A stretch of DNA of 8,569 nt from Pseudobutyrivibrio sp. (GCA_017557715.1 JAFYYE010000170.1:1-8569); one strand, 5' to 3'; shown: positions 1-6,687, numbered from the stretch's first letter. Notes: generated by a model from the sequence alone, not told the origin. Translations and numbers: made by a program.

Positions 1-5
1 ACCCC

Positions 6-48
6 AAAATAAAAAAAAGACCCCTATACCATTTCTGGTATAGAGATC
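6..48 (-). terminator. Intrinsic terminator ending the thrS-to-PilZ operon
   Basis: Read on the minus strand, a 12-bp stem (arms at 37-48 and 19-30, including three G-T wobbles) closes a 6-base loop. It is followed by nine T residues and more T-rich sequence at 6-18. It lies 51 bases past the stop of the last PilZ gene, and no gene is seen between, so it is the natural end of the operon. The core stem is also symmetrical on the plus strand, but only the minus orientation has the T-tract. Confidence 0.92.
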
Positions 49-98
49 TTGTGTTTGTCATCATAACTTAATGACATTGCCATAAAAGGGAAGCCTTT

Positions 99-935
99 TT
101 ATTCATTTTCCGCATCATTAATAACTTCAATTTCTTCCGCATCTAATGTACGTCCAAGAGCATCTGCTATATCTGCACGCCATGTATCGGAATTAGAAGT
201 CTTTTGAATATCTCTAAATACTTTTTTACCATTAAGCGCTTCAAGCTGCTTCATGGCTACATATTTTTGAAGCTGGGTCGCATGCTTATCAGCTAAAACA
301 CAACCATAAATATTACTGCCGCCTTTAACTTCTTCTACTCGATGAACCTTACCAATAAACTTGCCGATTGTAAATGATCTATCCTCATCACGCTCTATTA
401 ATGTAAGGACAAACGGACGATTAATATCAATATCATTCAAGGAAAGATTTATAAAACTAAATCCACAATATGATATTTCACGAACCAAAATAGGGAACTT
501 TTCATCACCCTGTACTAATTCCATACGAGAATCTACATTAACTCTTACGCCTCTGCGTCTGTTAAAACGAACACCTAAGGTAGAAACCGCGTTAATAATG
601 TGAAGGGTTTTGTCACCTCTTATGGTAATTTTTCTAATCAGAATATGTTCGAATTTGAACACACCATCAGGATTAACAACTACCACGTGAAGCACGGAAT
701 TCTGTCCCTCAAAAGAGACCGGAATATCCTCTCCGTTAACCTCCTGGGTAATTAATTCGACAGGTATGTAATGATTTCCATAGTTCACGTTTAGGAATTC
801 AAGCTGTTCTTCAGTAAGCTCAGCAAAAGTAGCAGAAAGCTCTACCTTTTTCTTACCCATCAACGCTGTAACAGATATGCTATCTTCTGGCGTTACCTCG
901 GAAATATGCAATTGCTGTTTCTTTTCTTTACTCAT
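99..935 (-). CDS. PilZ-domain protein, second of a tandem pair
   Basis: This 278-residue soluble protein has a C-terminal PilZ domain, the family that binds the second messenger cyclic-di-GMP. The arginine signature is RRRGVR at residues 126-131, giving RxxxR. The second signature, normally [D/N]xSxxG, reads EISYCG at 153-158, so the acidic position is Glu. Residues 1-115 form an N-terminal region I do not recognise by name; the arrangement resembles two-domain YcgR-like proteins. No membrane segment is visible. The protein is clearly paralogous to the upstream gene: the two share FNRRRGVR, SYCG, a GC pair near 211 and an AMKQLE helix near 227. Its ATG overlaps the end of the upstream gene by 8 bases and a GGAG-like site lies just before it, suggesting translational coupling. 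It ends 12 residues longer than its partner, with an acidic tail. The PilZ call is firm; the target process (motility, adhesion or exopolysaccharide) is unknown. Confidence 0.85.
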   Translation of the reverse strand: MSKEKKQQLHISEVTPEDSISVTALMGKKKVELSATFAELTEEQLEFLNVNYGNHYIPVELITQEVNGEDIPVSFEGQNSVLHVVVVNPDGVFKFEHILIRKITIRGDKTLHIINAVSTLGVRFNRRRGVRVNVDSRMELVQGDEKFPILVREISYCGFSFINLSLNDIDINRPFVLTLIERDEDRSFTIGKFIGKVHRVEEVKGGSNIYGCVLADKHATQLQKYVAMKQLEALNGKKVFRDIQKTSNSDTWRADIADALGRTLDAEEIEVINDAENE

Positions 936-1728
936 TCAGACTCTCCACAAGCGAATCTACTATCTTACTCTTCCAATCAACACCTATCTCCGTTCTTTGA
1001 ATAGAAATATTTTGACGTCGCCCGCTAATCTGTTCCAGCTGCTTCATCGCAATGTATCTCTGTAAAAATGTGGAATGCTGCGCAGAAAGAATGCATCCAC
1101 TGAAAACACCACCCGCTGGCAAATCTCTCTGATTAATAACCTTGCCAACAAACTTGCCAACTATCTTTTCACCATCCTCTGTATCCTCTGTAAGGAATAA
1201 GATAAATGATTTTCCAACCTCTACGCTAGATTTACCTGGCTCAATAAAACCAATACCGCAATAAGATAAATCTCTTACTATAACAGTGTGAAAACTACCT
1301 TCCTGCTGTAATTGCATTGATTTATCAAGCGCTATCCTAACACCCCGTCTACGATTGAATTTTTCGCCTTCAACCGCAGGTGCTTTTAAAATGTTTATTG
1401 TCTTACCAGATGTCAATTTAACTTTATATATTTTAACGTTATCCCAAAGGAACACTCCCTCAGTATTAACAGCCAATAACTCAAGCTTTGATAAATGACC
1501 TTTAAAGGAAACTTCCATAAGTTTTTCCTGCCATTCTTTTACCACATTTTCCAAAGGAAGAACATGTGGCCCATAAAGTGCTCTGACTCCAGAAAGCTCC
1601 TCTTCAGTAAGTTTTGCATACTCTACTGGTAATTCAATTGTTTTATTATCAAGTGTCGCTAAAACAGATAATGTTATTTCACTATTAATATCTGCAATTG
1701 ATAATCTAATCCTTTTCTTTTCTACCAT
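928..1728 (-). CDS. PilZ-domain protein, first of a tandem pair
   Basis: This 266-residue soluble protein has an N-terminal region of about 115 residues and a C-terminal PilZ domain. Both cyclic-di-GMP signatures are canonical: RRRGVR at 126-131 supplies RxxxR, and DLSYCG at 153-158 matches [D/N]xSxxG. On family knowledge it should bind cyclic-di-GMP and pass the signal to a partner. The end of the beta-barrel is near GC at 211-212, followed by a helical tail (AMKQLE, near 227) shared with the downstream paralogue. It begins 22 bases after the holA stop; the start site has only a weak ribosome-binding sequence (AAAGAAG). It overlaps the next gene by 8 bases, so the two are probably made together and may act as a pair or heterodimer (inference). 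No transmembrane helix, GGDEF or EAL domain is present, so it is a reader and not an enzyme of cyclic-di-GMP. Confidence 0.87.
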   Translation of the reverse strand: MVEKKRIRLSIADINSEITLSVLATLDNKTIELPVEYAKLTEEELSGVRALYGPHVLPLENVVKEWQEKLMEVSFKGHLSKLELLAVNTEGVFLWDNVKIYKVKLTSGKTINILKAPAVEGEKFNRRRGVRIALDKSMQLQQEGSFHTVIVRDLSYCGIGFIEPGKSSVEVGKSFILFLTEDTEDGEKIVGKFVGKVINQRDLPAGGVFSGCILSAQHSTFLQRYIAMKQLEQISGRRQNISIQRTEIGVDWKSKIVDSLVESLNE

Positions 1729-1750
1729 ACTTCTTTATTATAACAAAATC

Positions 1751-2737
1751 CTAACTATTATTTCCTGCGTATTTCATTATAATCATTTCGACCGCAAGAT
1801 TTTCATCCAACAGGCCTGTTTTAACCTGCTGCTCAAAGGTGGCGGAATCGTTAAGAAGGTTCTTTATATCTTTAGCCTTAAAATTTCTAATAAGTGATTC
1901 ATTCTTTCTAACAAAATAATCCTGCATGCCCATCTTCTTGGCGATAGATGCCGCACTTTCTCCATTCAATGTCAGCTCTTTGATGACAGCCATCTGTCTA
2001 AACTGTCTGACTATCATATAGAGAATCCTCATAGGCGGCTCCTTTGCAGAAAGCATATCCTGATATAAATCCATCGTCTTAGGTAAGTCCTTTGACGCAA
2101 TAGAATTAATCATATCGAAAATTTTTGTTTCTATTTGAGGAATACAAACAGCCCTAACATCTTCTATGGTGATTTGATTTCTATCACCAACATACGTAAT
2201 AAGCTTATCTGCTTCACGCTTCATGTTATCCATGCTGCTATCTGTCATGTCTCGGAATTGCTCCCAAGCATCCTTCTTCATCTGCTTGCCAGATTCTTTC
2301 AACATGCCTCCAATCCATTTTGCAAGGACCGCTTCATTTGGCATATTGATTTCGATATCTCGGCCAGCTGATTTCGCATATTTATACAGTTTACCACGTT
2401 TATCTGCTGAAGTTTCCACAAAAATAAAAATAGTAAAGCCCGGAATATTAGTCAGATAGTTACCTAACTCGTCTGGCATCTTCTTTCCAAAACCACTATT
2501 TTCTATAAGAATAACTCTATGCTCGGCAAAAAAAGGCATAGTTTCAGCCTGATCAATAACTTGATTAACATTTATGCCAGAATCAGTATATTTGGTGAAA
2601 TTCATATTATCGCCCTCATTCACCAATGCAGAAATTAACTTATTTTTATACTGAAGCTTTAGATATTCTTCTTCACCATAAAGTAAATAAATGTTTTGAA
2701 ATTGTCCGTTTTGTATGTCTTCATCTATTCGTCTCAT
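1751..2737 (-). CDS. holA: DNA polymerase III subunit delta
   Basis: This 328-residue protein is of the usual length for the delta subunit of the replicative clamp loader, which opens the beta sliding clamp and loads it on primed DNA. Recognised features are the N-terminal NIYLLYGEEEYL segment (residues 15-26) typical of the HolA family, the FFAEHRVILIEN core strand region near 69-80, and a C-terminal helical collar domain with MRILYMIVRQFRQM (near 236-249) and LLDENLAVEMIIMKYA close to the end. As expected for delta, no functional Walker A motif is apparent. The gene starts 7 bases after the SGNH hydrolase stop with a poor Shine-Dalgarno sequence, so coupling to upstream translation is likely. 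In many Firmicutes holA sits directly after comEC; here a ComEC-like domain lies about 5 kb upstream on the same strand with other genes between. Confidence 0.93.
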   Translation of the reverse strand: MRRIDEDIQNGQFQNIYLLYGEEEYLKLQYKNKLISALVNEGDNMNFTKYTDSGINVNQVIDQAETMPFFAEHRVILIENSGFGKKMPDELGNYLTNIPGFTIFIFVETSADKRGKLYKYAKSAGRDIEINMPNEAVLAKWIGGMLKESGKQMKKDAWEQFRDMTDSSMDNMKREADKLITYVGDRNQITIEDVRAVCIPQIETKIFDMINSIASKDLPKTMDLYQDMLSAKEPPMRILYMIVRQFRQMAVIKELTLNGESAASIAKKMGMQDYFVRKNESLIRNFKAKDIKNLLNDSATFEQQVKTGLLDENLAVEMIIMKYAGNNS

Positions 2738-2744
2738 AATAAAT

Positions 2745-3593
2745 TTACTCTACCGCTTCTAAAACTTTATTCGCAATAAATTCCATTCCCAAATCATTTG
2801 GATGCTTTAATACTGATGCCTTTGTAATAGTATGTAGCTTTCCATCGTGACCAAGTACCTTAGTGCCTTTCTCAGGCATATACTGCTTCACTCCTCGGAT
2901 TTCGGATAAATCAACAAATTCACATCCCTGCGATACAGCCACATCTTTCTTTGCTGTATCTCTACCTTTTCGATACCAGAAATCACCAATTACAACTATT
3001 TTCGCATCAGGTTGCGCTGTTTTAACATATTCAACAAGCTTGTTAAAATCCTTCTTGAAAGTGGTTGTGTCATTTACGTTTTCTCCAAGCTGAATGATTA
3101 CCAAATCATAACTATTAGCAAGCTTTTCATCAAATTTCTTCAGCTGCTTTGAACGAGCTGTGCTTGTTTCCCAACTCTGCACAGGGATAATATCCAAACT
3201 AACAAGCCCATACTTTTCCATAAGTCCCGATTGAACGAGATGAATATAGTCCTTATCAATACTTGATGCAGCCATACCCCAAGAGCCCCACCAATAACTG
3301 CATATAGGATGAACTGTAATGGAATTACCTATAGCAAGAATATTATAGACGCCATCCTCAAGGGTCACAGCTTCAGTTTCTGGCAAAGTGATGTCTGGTG
3401 TGATATCAGGTGCAATTTCTGTGTCAACTGCCATTTCTGTATCAACTGCTTCAACAGGCATTATTTCCTGGCTATTATCGAGTTCAGCTGCAACCGCAAC
3501 ACTTCCCGGCATAATAAATAAAATTAATAATAAAACAATTGCTGAACGTGTTATGCTCATTGTTTTTGCTACTAATTTGCTAATATAATTCAT
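2745..3593 (-). CDS. Secreted SGNH/GDSL-family hydrolase
   Basis: This 282-residue protein starts with a signal peptide: basic residues to about 16, a hydrophobic core at 17-36 and a likely cut after AVAA at 33-36. There is no lipobox Cys and no LPXTG-type sorting signal, so it is probably released or loosely wall-associated. Residues 37-80 are an acidic, Thr/Pro-rich linker with DTE and PDIT repeats. The SGNH domain follows: ILAIGNSIT at 85-93 with the nucleophile Ser91 (block I), QLGEN at 168-172 with Asn172 (block III), and HPNDLGM at 264-270 with the catalytic His264 (block V). The family contains esterases, lipases and carbohydrate deacetylases, and the substrate cannot be read from sequence; polysaccharide deacetylation is one possibility. 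The Asp often found three residues before the His is Val here. A good ribosome-binding site (AAAGGTGG) precedes the ATG, 15 bases after the upstream stop. Confidence 0.82.
   Translation of the reverse strand: MNYISKLVAKTMSITRSAIVLLLILFIMPGSVAVAAELDNSQEIMPVEAVDTEMAVDTEIAPDITPDITLPETEAVTLEDGVYNILAIGNSITVHPICSYWWGSWGMAASSIDKDYIHLVQSGLMEKYGLVSLDIIPVQSWETSTARSKQLKKFDEKLANSYDLVIIQLGENVNDTTTFKKDFNKLVEYVKTAQPDAKIVVIGDFWYRKGRDTAKKDVAVSQGCEFVDLSEIRGVKQYMPEKGTKVLGHDGKLHTITKASVLKHPNDLGMEFIANKVLEAVE
3411..3446 (-). repeat. 18-bp tandem repeat in the SGNH hydrolase linker
   Basis: Two adjacent 18-base units (3411-3428 and 3429-3446) differ at only two positions. They encode the repeated AVDTE(M/I) stretch of the linker between signal peptide and catalytic domain. 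The unit is a multiple of three, so copy changes would alter linker length without a frameshift. A shorter PDIT duplication lies just downstream in the gene. Confidence 0.8.
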
Positions 3594-3608
3594 CTCTTAC
3601 CACCTTTA

Positions 3609-4499
3609 CTATAAAAACTCATTACTAAACTCTGGAATAAAGCTTTCCTTCGCAACTGTTCTATCCTGTATAAAGGCATTTTCAAATCCTAATTCCAAAG
3701 CATAATCCACCACTGATTCGTATTCACGTTTTGTAACTCTGCGATTAATCTCAGGGTACTTCTCTGCTATATGAGGCATTGGAGTGTACTGACTCATCAG
3801 GCTAACGTATATACGATTTTCATAAGTTTGATATAAGTATTCAAGTATCGCCTTTGAATCCTTTGTGTGCCCCGGAAGCAAAAGCTGTCTTACAATAACT
3901 CCTGACTGGATAAAGCCCTCTTCATTAAACTGAGGTTCTCCAACCTGTCTTACCATTTCTGCTATAGCAGCTTTAGCTACCTGCGGATAATCCTTTGAGT
4001 GAGAATACTTTGTCGAAAGTTCCTCATCCCAATATTTGAAATCGGGTAAATACACGTTTACGATACCTTCAAGTAGCTTAAGGCTTTCAACAGTCTCATA
4101 TCCGCTAGTATTATATATTATAGGAATAATTAATCCCTCTTGTCTAGCCATCTTCACAGAATCTACAATCTTTGGAATGTAATGAGTTCCTGTAACCAAA
4201 TTTATGTTATTAGCACCTTGCTTTTGAAGATTGAGATAGATTTTAGCCAACTGTTCAGTTGTAATTTCTTTCCCCACCTTACCATGACTAATTTCTTCAT
4301 TCTGACAAAATACACAGTGGAGCGGACATCCACTGAAGAATACCGCTCCACTACCATTTTCACCAGAAATGCATGGCTCTTCCCAAAAGTGAAGGGCTGC
4401 TCTTGCCACTTTGACTTTGGATGAAACCTGACAAACACCAAGTGCTTCATCACGATTCACTCCGCAGTTTCTAGGACAAAGCGTACATTTCTTATTCAT
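3609..4499 (-). CDS. Radical SAM protein, PflX-like (pyruvate formate-lyase activase relative)
   Basis: This 296-residue protein has the radical SAM [4Fe-4S] motif CxxxCxxC as Cys58, Cys62 and Cys65 within GCPLHCVFCQ. Before it lies a second cysteine group (Cys5, Cys8, Cys12 and Cys23, in CTLCPRNCGVNR and GVC), typical of the COG1313/PflX-like branch and possibly binding another metal or cluster. Further landmarks are YNTSGYE at 129-135, YLPDFKYWD at 150-158 and SLMSQYTP at 233-240. The fold cleaves S-adenosylmethionine to a 5'-deoxyadenosyl radical. The family resembles glycyl-radical activating enzymes, but no glycyl-radical enzyme is in view, so the substrate is unknown and pflA should not be assumed. 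Its ATG lies 2 bases after the thrS stop with only a weak ribosome-binding site inside thrS, so it probably depends on thrS translation and shares the T-box control. Confidence 0.85.
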   Translation of the reverse strand: MNKKCTLCPRNCGVNRDEALGVCQVSSKVKVARAALHFWEEPCISGENGSGAVFFSGCPLHCVFCQNEEISHGKVGKEITTEQLAKIYLNLQKQGANNINLVTGTHYIPKIVDSVKMARQEGLIIPIIYNTSGYETVESLKLLEGIVNVYLPDFKYWDEELSTKYSHSKDYPQVAKAAIAEMVRQVGEPQFNEEGFIQSGVIVRQLLLPGHTKDSKAILEYLYQTYENRIYVSLMSQYTPMPHIAEKYPEINRRVTKREYESVVDYALELGFENAFIQDRTVAKESFIPEFSNEFL

Positions 4500-4501
4500 T
4501 A

Positions 4502-6268
4502 TTATTTACGACCTTTTGTCTTAATCTCGTTTACAATAAGCTCTACAAATTCATCAAACTTAACTGTTGTAGTGCCCTGCTCGCCATGAAGTCTGTATGA
4601 TACAGTGCCTTCAGCCTCCTCGTTCTTACCAAGTACTGCAAGGTAAGGAACCTTCTGAATCTGAGCTTCACGCATCTTGTAGCCAAGCTTCTCTGAACGT
4701 GTGTCAAACTCTACACGAACATCTGCTTCAGCAAGTGCATCTACAAGCTTCTGTGAGTATGCATTAAGCTCTGCATCATCATTCTTTACAGGAAGAACCT
4801 TAACCTGTGTAGGCGCAAGCCATGTAGGAAGGTTACCCTTTGTCTCCTCAAGAATGTATGCCATAAATCTATCAAGTGAGCCAAGGATAGCTCTGTGGAT
4901 TACTACTGGTGTCTGCTTGTTTGAATCTGCATCTGTATAAGTAAGATCAAACTTAGCTGGAAGACAGAAATCAAGCTGGCATGTAGAAAGTGTAATCTCG
5001 TTACCGATAGCTGGCTTAACATTAACATCAAGCTTTGGTCCGTAGAATGCAGCCTCTCCAATCTCCTCTGTGAACTCGATACCGATTTCCTGAAGAGTCT
5101 CACGAAGAGCCTGCTCTGCTGTGTTCCACATTTCATCATCCTGGTGATACTTCTTAGTATCTGCAGGGTCACGAAGTGAAAGTACGCATCTGTAATCTGT
5201 GATTCCGAAATCCTCGTATGTACTGAAGATAAGATCGCATACGCTCTTAACCTCAGATTTAATCTGATCCTGTGTACAGAAGATATGTGAATCGTTCTGG
5301 CAGAAGTGACGTCCTCTCTCGATACCCTTAAGAGTTCCTGATGACTCGAAACGGAAATCGTGAGCAATCTCTGCGATACGGATAGGAAGCTCCTTGTATG
5401 AGTGTGGACGGTTAGCAAAAATTCTCATGTGGTGTGGGCAGTTCATAGGACGAAGAACGAAGTTCTCTCCCTCAACTTCCATAGCTGGGAACATGTTCTC
5501 CTTGTAGTGATCCCAATGACCAGATGTCTGGTAAAGCTGAACTGTACCAACGCAAGGTGTCATTACGTGAAGGTAACCAAGCTTGCGCTCCTTGTTACGG
5601 ATGTAGTTCTCAAGCTCTGTCCAAATTGTGTAACCATTTGGAAGGTACATTGGAAGTCCGCGACCGATTAAATCATCAGCCATGAAGAGCTGCATGTCCT
5701 TACCAATCTTTCTGTGGTCACGCTCCTTAGCCTCCTCAAGAAGTGCAAGGTGCTCATCAAGCTGCTCCTGTGTCGGGAAGCAAACGCCGTATACACGGTT
5801 AAGTACCTGATTCTCTGCATCGCCCTTCCAGTAAGCACCTGAGTGCTTGATAAGCTTGAAGTAACGGCAAAGCTTAACATTATCTACGTGAGGTCCACGG
5901 CAAAGATCAGTGAAATCTCCCTGATCATAGCATGAAATAGTCTGTGTATCTTCATCCATATTATTAATAAGATCAATCTTGTATGGGTCGTCCTTGAACA
6001 TCTCAAGAGCCTCAGCCTTAGAGATTTCTCTTCTGTAAATCTTGCAGCCAGACTTTGCTACCTTCTTCATTTCCTTTTCGATTTTAGCAACGTCCTCGTC
6101 TGTAAGCATAACATCGCCAAGGTCCATATCATAATAGAATCCCTCTTCTACTACTGGACCAACCCAAAACTTAGCATTTGGATAAAGATGCTTTACAGCC
6201 TGTGCCATCATGTGAGCACATGAATGATTGAGAGTGTTTAATGACTCATCTTCTTTGAAATTAACCAT
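4502..6268 (-). CDS. thrS: Threonyl-tRNA synthetase, short form lacking the TGS domain
   Basis: This 588-residue cytoplasmic class II synthetase charges tRNA-Thr with threonine. It begins directly in the N2 editing domain: HSCAH at 15-19 (HxxxH) and CRGPH at 123-127 give the metal/editing site that removes mischarged serine. The usual N-terminal TGS domain of about 60 residues is absent. The catalytic core follows, with the zinc ligands Cys277 (MNCPHH), His328 (NDSHIFC) and His458 (VVIHRAILGS). Motif 2 is HDFRFESSGTLKGIERGRHF near 303-322, differing from the Escherichia coli form, and motif 3 is GSLDRF at 463-468. The C-terminal anticodon-binding domain runs from about 487 to 580. The start is well fixed: an AAAGGAG site lies 7 bases before ATG, right after the T-box leader, so the missing TGS is not a mis-chosen start. 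It heads the left operon and is followed after 2 bases by the radical SAM gene. Confidence 0.96.
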   Translation of the reverse strand: MVNFKEDESLNTLNHSCAHMMAQAVKHLYPNAKFWVGPVVEEGFYYDMDLGDVMLTDEDVAKIEKEMKKVAKSGCKIYRREISKAEALEMFKDDPYKIDLINNMDEDTQTISCYDQGDFTDLCRGPHVDNVKLCRYFKLIKHSGAYWKGDAENQVLNRVYGVCFPTQEQLDEHLALLEEAKERDHRKIGKDMQLFMADDLIGRGLPMYLPNGYTIWTELENYIRNKERKLGYLHVMTPCVGTVQLYQTSGHWDHYKENMFPAMEVEGENFVLRPMNCPHHMRIFANRPHSYKELPIRIAEIAHDFRFESSGTLKGIERGRHFCQNDSHIFCTQDQIKSEVKSVCDLIFSTYEDFGITDYRCVLSLRDPADTKKYHQDDEMWNTAEQALRETLQEIGIEFTEEIGEAAFYGPKLDVNVKPAIGNEITLSTCQLDFCLPAKFDLTYTDADSNKQTPVVIHRAILGSLDRFMAYILEETKGNLPTWLAPTQVKVLPVKNDDAELNAYSQKLVDALAEADVRVEFDTRSEKLGYKMREAQIQKVPYLAVLGKNEEAEGTVSYRLHGEQGTTTVKFDEFVELIVNEIKTKGRK

Positions 6269-6275
6269 TGTATTT

Positions 6276-6282
6276 CTCCTTT
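6276..6282 (-). promoter_or_regulatory. thrS ribosome-binding site
   Basis: Read on the minus strand this is AAAGGAG, 7 bases before the thrS ATG. It fixes the thrS start and confirms that the protein lacks a TGS domain. It lies beyond the T-box terminator, so it is present only in read-through transcripts. Confidence 0.9.
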
Positions 6283-6305
6283 AAAATAAAATGACTGTAC
6301 TGATA

Positions 6306-6377
6306 CTAAGGGTGCAAAATCAAAAACACCCCTAGGAATAGCTATTTCTAGCATTCCTAAGGGTGCAAAATTCAAAA
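6306..6377 (-). repeat. Direct repeat flanking the T-box terminator
   Basis: Two copies of a 21-base segment occur at 6306-6326 and 6357-6377. The first 15 bases (plus strand CTAAGGGTGCAAAAT) are identical, and the rest match apart from one inserted base. The upstream copy (in transcription order) is the antiterminator 3' strand and terminator 5' arm; the second lies just after the terminator T-tract. Confidence 0.85.
6322..6365 (-). terminator. T-box regulated intrinsic terminator
   Basis: On the minus strand a 13-bp stem (5' arm 6365-6353, 3' arm 6339-6327, one G-T wobble) is extended by a further 4 bp (GCTA/TAGC) closing a GAAA loop. A run of five T residues follows at 6326-6322. Its 5' arm overlaps the antiterminator 3' strand, so tRNA-stabilised antitermination would prevent its formation. 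Confidence 0.93.
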
Positions 6378-6385
6378 GGATACTC

Positions 6386-6416
6386 GCCCATCTAAAAATT
6401 GCCTTCGGCAATGGGC
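6386..6416 (-). other. Extra hairpin B inside the antiterminator loop
   Basis: GCCCAT at one end pairs with ATGGGC at the other and encloses a small ATTGCC-GAA-GGCAAT hairpin followed by five T residues. The two stems share two bases, so they cannot both be complete. The inner hairpin with its T-run resembles a minimal terminator but its stem is only 6 bp. It sits between the T-box core and the regulated terminator. Confidence 0.7.
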
Positions 6417-6424
6417 TCGTCATG

Positions 6425-6461
6425 TTCACGATTTCTGTAATTTCATTACACAAATCGTGAA
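6425..6461 (-). other. Extra hairpin A inside the antiterminator loop
   Basis: Perfect 10-base arms (6425-6434 and 6452-6461) and an inner 5-bp stem (6437-6441 with 6445-6449) are separated by a small 2x2 internal loop. The result is a 15-bp hairpin with a 3-base loop, placed directly after the T-box core. It has no T-tract, so it is not a terminator; it probably serves to fold the long antiterminator loop compactly. Confidence 0.75.
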
Positions 6462-6658
6462 ATTTCACACGGTTCCACCTTAGTGTTTCACTCATTTTGT
6501 CTTTAACGGAACTACCCGGAGACGCTTACGCAAATGCTTTCGCGCTCAGCTCGAGAATGGTGTTCATATAAGCTTCCACTAGACGCTTCCAGCCTAGGCG
6601 TCCTCTCTCTTAGCTTCCACAAATACTACTGTTTCTGTCATCGCTTTTACTGTGAAAT

Positions 6659-6687
6659 ATCCTACCACAAAAACTAATGTAAATCAA
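6659..6687 (-). promoter_or_regulatory. Probable promoter of the T-box/thrS operon
   Basis: A minus-strand TTGATT (6687-6682) and TAGGAT (6664-6659) are separated by 17 bases, each matching 4 of 6 sigma-A consensus positions. Transcription would begin near 6652, shortly before Stem I, which suits a T-box leader. The -35 box overlaps the stop codon of the preceding small gene. A shifted reading (TTTACA with an ATATTT -10) is also possible. Confidence 0.6.

Larger units (their letters stand above)
6306..6652 (-). promoter_or_regulatory. T-box riboswitch leader of thrS, specifier ACC (Thr)
   Basis: This leader senses uncharged tRNA-Thr and permits read-through into thrS. On the minus strand, in order, it shows an AGTA motif (around 6620-6630), the distal Stem I AGAGAGAG and GCTGGAAGC motifs (about 6580-6612), and a specifier loop GAACACCA. 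The specifier codon ACC occupies 6561-6559. A Stem IIA/B element of the CCGGGTAGTTCCGTTA type follows near 6504-6519. The T-box core is CTAAGGTGGAACCGTGT at 6483-6467, whose TGGA should pair with the tRNA acceptor end. The antiterminator forms when CTAAGG and GTGT pair with GCACCCTTAG at 6366-6357. That strand is also the 5' arm of the terminator, which gives the classic exclusive switch. The antiterminator encloses a loop of 100 bases holding two additional hairpins, longer than is usual. Confidence 0.95.

Noticed and set aside
4202..4453. An 83-codon minus-strand open frame inside the radical SAM gene
   Set aside because: It overlaps the codons for the CxxxCxxC motif in another frame and has no domain of its own.
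4903..5418. A 171-codon minus-strand open frame inside thrS
   Set aside because: It is an out-of-frame shadow of the thrS catalytic core, rich in Arg, Ser and Leu with no recognisable domain; the thrS frame is unequivocal.
5402..5671. Plus-strand open frames within thrS and elsewhere
   Set aside because: All plus-strand frames lie opposite well-supported minus-strand genes, are short and show no domain or good ribosome-binding site.
6398..6412. A second early terminator inside the T-box loop (ATTGCC-GAA-GGCAAT plus five T residues)
   Set aside because: The stem is only 6 bp and competes with the larger GCCCAT/ATGGGC pairing, so I list it as part of hairpin B and not as a terminator.
6238..6495. 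An 85-codon minus-strand open frame running through the T-box leader into thrS
   Set aside because: It translates structured regulatory RNA (T-box core, extra hairpins, terminator), overlaps the thrS start out of frame and has no plausible ribosome-binding site.
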